Positions 61,301 through 64,000 of a stretch of DNA of 64,000 nucleotides are shown one piece after another; position 1 is the stretch's first letter, and each line of letters starts with the position of its first letter. A program made the translations under genes and the position numbers. The stretch is from CAYOPZ01 sp964406005. GTDB lineage: Bacteria; Bacteroidota; Bacteroidia; Bacteroidales; SM23-62. Location: positions 1-64,000 of the forward strand of contig CAYOPZ010000012.1 of NCBI GenBank assembly GCA_964406005.1. Direction: 5' to 3'. The notes below the pieces were generated by a model that was not told the origin of the DNA, made no database searches, and saw only the letters and a program-made list of their open reading frames with translations.

Positions 61301-62931
61301 CCCGCTACGCCATCCCGGGCATTACCCTGATCTCACCACCACCGCATCATGATATATATTCCATAGAGGATCTGGCCCAGCTGATCTTTGATCTGAAAAA
61401 TGTGAATCCACGGGCCAAGGTCAGCGTGAAACTGGTTGCTCTGTCCGGTGTGGGAACAATAGCAGCAGGTGTGGCCAAGGCGGGAGCCGATATTATTACG
61501 ATCAGCGGAATGGAAGGCGGCACGGGGGCAAGCCCTCTGAGCTCCATCAAGCATGCAGGACTGCCCCTCGAACTTGGCCTGTCGGAAACACAGCAGACAC
61601 TGGTTCTGAACAACCTGCGCAGGAATGTTATCCTGCAGACAGACGGACAGATGAAAACAGGGCTTGATGTTGCCCTGGCCGGTATCCTGGGCGCCGAGGA
61701 ATTCGGGTTCAGCACAGGTGCATTGATTACACTGGGTTGCATTATGATGCGAAAGTGCCACCTGAATACCTGTCCCGTAGGGATCACTACACAGGATAAG
61801 GAATTGCGAAAGCGTTTTACGGGAAAATCTGATTACCTTGTTAATTATTTTACCTTCATCGCACAAGAGGTGCGTGAAATCCTTGCTGAACTCGGATTTA
61901 CCCGTTTTGATGATATTGTAGGCCGGGTGGACCTTCTCAGCATAAAGAAACCCCGGGATCACTGGAAGGCATCAAAACTGGATGTCAGCCCGATCATTCA
62001 TATGCCTGCGGGAGCAGAAAAATACGAGAAAAGATTTATAAATACGAAACGGGAGCTCCCGGGTAAGGTGCTTGATCTTGAATTGATTGAGAAAAGCAGG
62101 CCTGCACTGGATAACGGAGAAAAGGTGATCATCAGGAAGCAAATCAAGAATACCGACCGGACGACGGGAGCCATGCTCTCCGGCAGGATCTCGGAAATGT
62201 TCGGAATGGACGGACTCCCGGAAGATACCATCCGGGTTGAATTTTCCGGTTCGGCCGGACAGAGTTTCGGGGCCTTCCTGGCAAAGGGCATCACTTTGCG
62301 GCTTGAAGGAGATGCGAATGATTACCTGGGCAAGGGCCTGTCGGGAGGCAGGATCATCGTTGTTACACCCAAAGCTTCGAACTTTTTAGCGGAAGAAAAT
62401 GTAATCGTTGGAAATACGGTTCTCTATGGTGCGACAAGCGGGGAAATCTTTGTGAACGGAATTGCGGGTGAGCGTTTCTGCGTCAGGAATTCAGGAGCAA
62501 CGGCGGTCGTTGAAGGAGCCGGTGACCATTGTTGTGAGTATATGACGGGAGGGAAAGCTGTGGTGCTGGGCAGAACCGGACGCAATTTTGCTGCCGGAAT
62601 GAGCGGAGGCATAGCTTATGTACTGGATGAAGACGGGAATTTCGATTATTACTGTAATATGGGAATGGTGGAAATTTCACTGGTAGAGGAACTGCAGGAC
62701 ATACGTGAACTGAAGGAGCTTCTCAGAAGACATATACGCTATACGGGAAGCAGGCGTGCCAGGAGCATCCTGGACGAATGGGAAACTTACCTTCCCAGAT
62801 TCCTGAAAGTCATTCCTTATGAATACAAGAAAGTGCTTGAGGAGGAAAAACTGGAAGCATTGAAGAAAAAGATAGAAGAAGTTGAAACCGACGTGGAAAA
62901 CCAGGAAGGCGGTCTGGCTGAAGTTTATTAG
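58384..62931 (+). CDS. gltB: Glutamate synthase, large subunit
   Basis: This 1515-aa enzyme, with GltD, makes two glutamates from glutamine and 2-oxoglutarate. The class II glutaminase domain matures to an N-terminal Cys (NCGIGF, Cys20 from ATG 58384, implying a 19-residue propeptide). The central domain and FMN/synthase domain follow (GGRSNTGEGGEDPERFKPR, AKPGEGGQLPGHKV, ISPPPHHDIYSIEDLAQ), then the 3Fe-4S cysteines (MMRKCHLNTCPVGI) and the C-terminal beta-helix (GEIFVNGIAGERF). The upstream ATG at 58342 lies inside the terminator hairpin, so ATG 58384 is chosen. gltD begins 18 bases after its stop. Confidence 0.95.
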   Translation: MKSRAGQKGLYAPEFEHDNCGIGFVTNFRGRKSHEIISIGLEVLENMAHRGAEGADSKTGDGAGILIQIPRDFYLIQGYSVPSEGQFGTGILFLPQRKAEAKHCLNILERIIREEGVEIIDFREVPRNPDLIGDLARKVAPEMKQILLASDLEQLDFERKLYVIRKRTENEILGSSISQKELFHIPSLSTRVLIYKGMLTSQQLGEYYLDLKDSRLKSAIALVHSRFSTNTFPSWDLAQPFRLLAHNGEINTIKGNRSWMKARESLLQSHYLDEDLNKIFPIIEPGKSDSASLDNVLEFMYLTGKSLSHAISILVPESWNTKNPISDDLRSFYEYHSTFLEPWDGPASLIFSDGRYIGGTLDRNGLRPSRYVITDNDLVVMGSEVGVKYFPPERIVEKGRLKPGKMLLIDTKEGKIQYDPELKTALANHNPYREWLSRNRVNLEDIEVGRKVSPEMGPDYGDYLHAFGYSKEDIEFLLAGMVEKGQELVGSMGNDTPLAVLSLKPQRLFNYFKQMFAQVTNPAIDPIREELVMSLTGYIGSFQDNLLHEGPEHSKMIKLKSPVVNNTFFEVIKNFRYKGFSTTVIPMHFNAGDGARGLGKAVDRICRLAEKAVDEGKNYIILSDRGITRNLVPIPSLLAVSAVHYHLIEKRKRMQIDIVLETGEAREVHHFALLFGYGASVINPYMAFAVIDKLVKDKFIQMDYLKAEENYIKAVNKGLLKILSKMGISTLRSYRSAQIFETVGLSEKITGKYFGGTISRLGGIGLEEIAMEALLQHEKAYSLDDRNHMVQSSGVYHFRIHGEHHAWNPENISSLQRAVKTNDYNTYKLFSASVNDQTRRPNFLRGFLRYNGNPIEIEKVEPVESILKRFVTGAMSFGSISREAHETLAIAMNRIGGRSNTGEGGEDPERFKPRPDGTSANSAIKQIASGRFGVTSYYLVNAKEIQIKIAQGAKPGEGGQLPGHKVDKIIAKTRYAIPGITLISPPPHHDIYSIEDLAQLIFDLKNVNPRAKVSVKLVALSGVGTIAAGVAKAGADIITISGMEGGTGASPLSSIKHAGLPLELGLSETQQTLVLNNLRRNVILQTDGQMKTGLDVALAGILGAEEFGFSTGALITLGCIMMRKCHLNTCPVGITTQDKELRKRFTGKSDYLVNYFTFIAQEVREILAELGFTRFDDIVGRVDLLSIKKPRDHWKASKLDVSPIIHMPAGAEKYEKRFINTKRELPGKVLDLELIEKSRPALDNGEKVIIRKQIKNTDRTTGAMLSGRISEMFGMDGLPEDTIRVEFSGSAGQSFGAFLAKGITLRLEGDANDYLGKGLSGGRIIVVTPKASNFLAEENVIVGNTVLYGATSGEIFVNGIAGERFCVRNSGATAVVEGAGDHCCEYMTGGKAVVLGRTGRNFAAGMSGGIAYVLDEDGNFDYYCNMGMVEISLVEELQDIRELKELLRRHIRYTGSRRARSILDEWETYLPRFLKVIPYEYKKVLEEEKLEALKKKIEEVETDVENQEGGLAEVY

Positions 62932-62949
62932 CAGATTAGAAGTAAAAAA

Positions 62950-64000
62950 ATGGCGGATCCAAGGGGATTTTTGAAAATAGAAAGGAAAGAGGCCGGCTAC
63001 CGGCCAAAACGGGACAGGGTTTACGACTTCGGGGAGGTTGAGCAGACGCTGAACTCGGAGGACAGAATGTTACAGGCAGCCCGTTGCATGGACTGCGGAA
63101 TACCGTTTTGCCACTGGGCCTGCCCGGTTGAGAATATAATACCCGAATTTCAGGACGAGCTTCATAAAGGGGAATGGAGAAAGGCCATTGACGTGCTGCA
63201 CAGTACAAATAACTTTCCGGAATTCACCGGGAGGATCTGCCCGGCACCCTGCGAAGCTGCCTGTGTCCTGACGCTTCACAAATCCCCTGTGACCATCCGG
63301 GAAAATGAAGCTTCCATTGTGGAAATGGCATTTCGTGAAGGCTACATCAAACCTTCCCCTCCTAATCACAGAACCGGAAAAAAAGTGGCTGTAATAGGTT
63401 CGGGACCTGCAGGCCTGGCATGCGCGGATCTGCTGAACAAAGCCGGGCATACCGTCACGGTATTTGAAAAAGAAGATGCTCCGGGAGGATTGCTGAGATA
63501 CGGGATTCCGGATTTCAAACTTAACAAGGATGTGGTTGACCGCAGACTGAATGTGTTGCTTCAGGAGGGTCTTGTGATCGAGACCGGCGTTGAAATCGGT
63601 GTGGATATTATGGCTGACGAACTACTTGAAAAATATGATGCGCTCTGTGTTGCAATAGGTGCCGAAGAACCACGTGACCTGCCGATAGAGGGAAGACAGC
63701 TGGACGGGATACATTTTGCCATGGATTTTCTGAAGCAGCAGAACAAGATCAACCGCAGACAGGAGTTTCCGTATGATTACCGGATCACTGCAGAGGATAA
63801 GGACGTTATTGTGCTCGGGGGCGGTGATACGGGTTCGGATTGTGTAGGTACTGCCATAAGGCAGGGCGCAAAATCCGTCACACAGATCGAGATCATGCCG
63901 AAGCCACAGGAAGTGAATGGCAAGGAAAATCCCAACTGGCCTTATGTACCCTTAGTATTGAAAACCTCCACTTCACATGAGGAGGGGTGCGAAAGACTGT
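62950..64000 (+). CDS. gltD: Glutamate synthase, small subunit (runs off the window)
   Basis: The first about 350 codons of the NADPH-oxidising subunit are present. The N-terminal Fe-S domain has CMDCGIPFCHWACPVENIIP and FTGRICPAPCEAACV. The first Rossmann site is VAVIGSGPAGLACADLL with GGLLRYGIPDFKL, and the second is VIVLGGGDTGSDCVG, where NADPH binds. It supplies electrons to GltB. The reading frame is open to the last base of the window; the C terminus lies outside. Confidence 0.93.
   Translation, partial: MADPRGFLKIERKEAGYRPKRDRVYDFGEVEQTLNSEDRMLQAARCMDCGIPFCHWACPVENIIPEFQDELHKGEWRKAIDVLHSTNNFPEFTGRICPAPCEAACVLTLHKSPVTIRENEASIVEMAFREGYIKPSPPNHRTGKKVAVIGSGPAGLACADLLNKAGHTVTVFEKEDAPGGLLRYGIPDFKLNKDVVDRRLNVLLQEGLVIETGVEIGVDIMADELLEKYDALCVAIGAEEPRDLPIEGRQLDGIHFAMDFLKQQNKINRRQEFPYDYRITAEDKDVIVLGGGDTGSDCVGTAIRQGAKSVTQIEIMPKPQEVNGKENPNWPYVPLVLKTSTSHEEGCERL

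Overview
The window reads as a chromosome segment from a member of the Bacteroidota. Evidence: ECF sigma/FecR pairs, a TonB-dependent receptor with STN and carboxypeptidase-regulatory-like (CPD) domains followed by a DUF4249 lipoprotein, DUF3078 and DUF6599 proteins, and candidate promoters of the Bacteroidota type (-7 TAnnTTTG, -33 TTG, 19-20 nt spacer). Non-ATG starts are fairly common. The order within the phylum cannot be fixed from sequence alone. No rRNA, tRNA, CRISPR array, transposase or phage gene was seen.

Layout. 1-5116 (+): a hairpin repeat, an ECF sigma factor with a TPR membrane partner, and a C39-peptidase ABC exporter with its HlyD adaptor. 5149-8677: a YfiR-domain histidine kinase (-), pdxB (+) and a small NUMOD-like protein (-). 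8831-19727 (+): nine closely packed genes. The first four look like a leucine/isovalerate (liu) module: carboxyltransferase, methylglutaconyl-CoA hydratase, biotin carboxylase and acyl-CoA dehydrogenase. The next five are mevalonate-pathway genes: type 2 IPP isomerase, class II HMG-CoA reductase, a GHMP kinase, diphosphomevalonate decarboxylase and mevalonate kinase. HMG-CoA, the expected liu product, is the substrate of HMG-CoA reductase. The HMG-CoA lyase that normally ends liu operons is absent, and no HMG-CoA synthase is present.

19717-26543 (-): a bacteriocin-like export locus. It holds two double-glycine-leader peptides of 60 and 62 aa, two tiny membrane peptides of 38 and 39 aa, a HlyD adaptor, a C39 ABC transporter, a CPBP membrane protease (candidate immunity) and an SDR lacking its catalytic Tyr/Lys. 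A GH114-like lipoprotein lies upstream. 26730-36938: an Fe-S aldo/keto reductase, DUF6599, GroES-like, a trans-sulfuration PLP enzyme, an SDR, a GNAT enzyme, a BlaI/BlaR1-like pair behind a striking 10-bp-phased operator array, a GPH-type transporter and phosphofructokinase.

36935-51882 (-): a surface and signalling region. One ECF sigma/FecR pair is flanked by three paralogous CPD-domain proteins, one with an STN domain but none with a receptor barrel. Then come a cation diffusion facilitator, a small beta-barrel protein, a MacB/LolD-like ABC system, and a conventional sigma/FecR/TonB receptor/DUF4249 unit. That last sigma and FecR are separated by about 350 bp of nested palindromes. They belong to the same repeat family as bases 1-70, and the copies differ in ways that keep the stems paired. 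52043-64000: a Gly-rich-tailed membrane protein (-), DUF3078, a two-TM protein, a hybrid PAS histidine kinase and the glutamate synthase operon gltBD, the latter behind what looks like a transcription attenuator with competing terminator and antiterminator hairpins. gltD runs off the end of the window.
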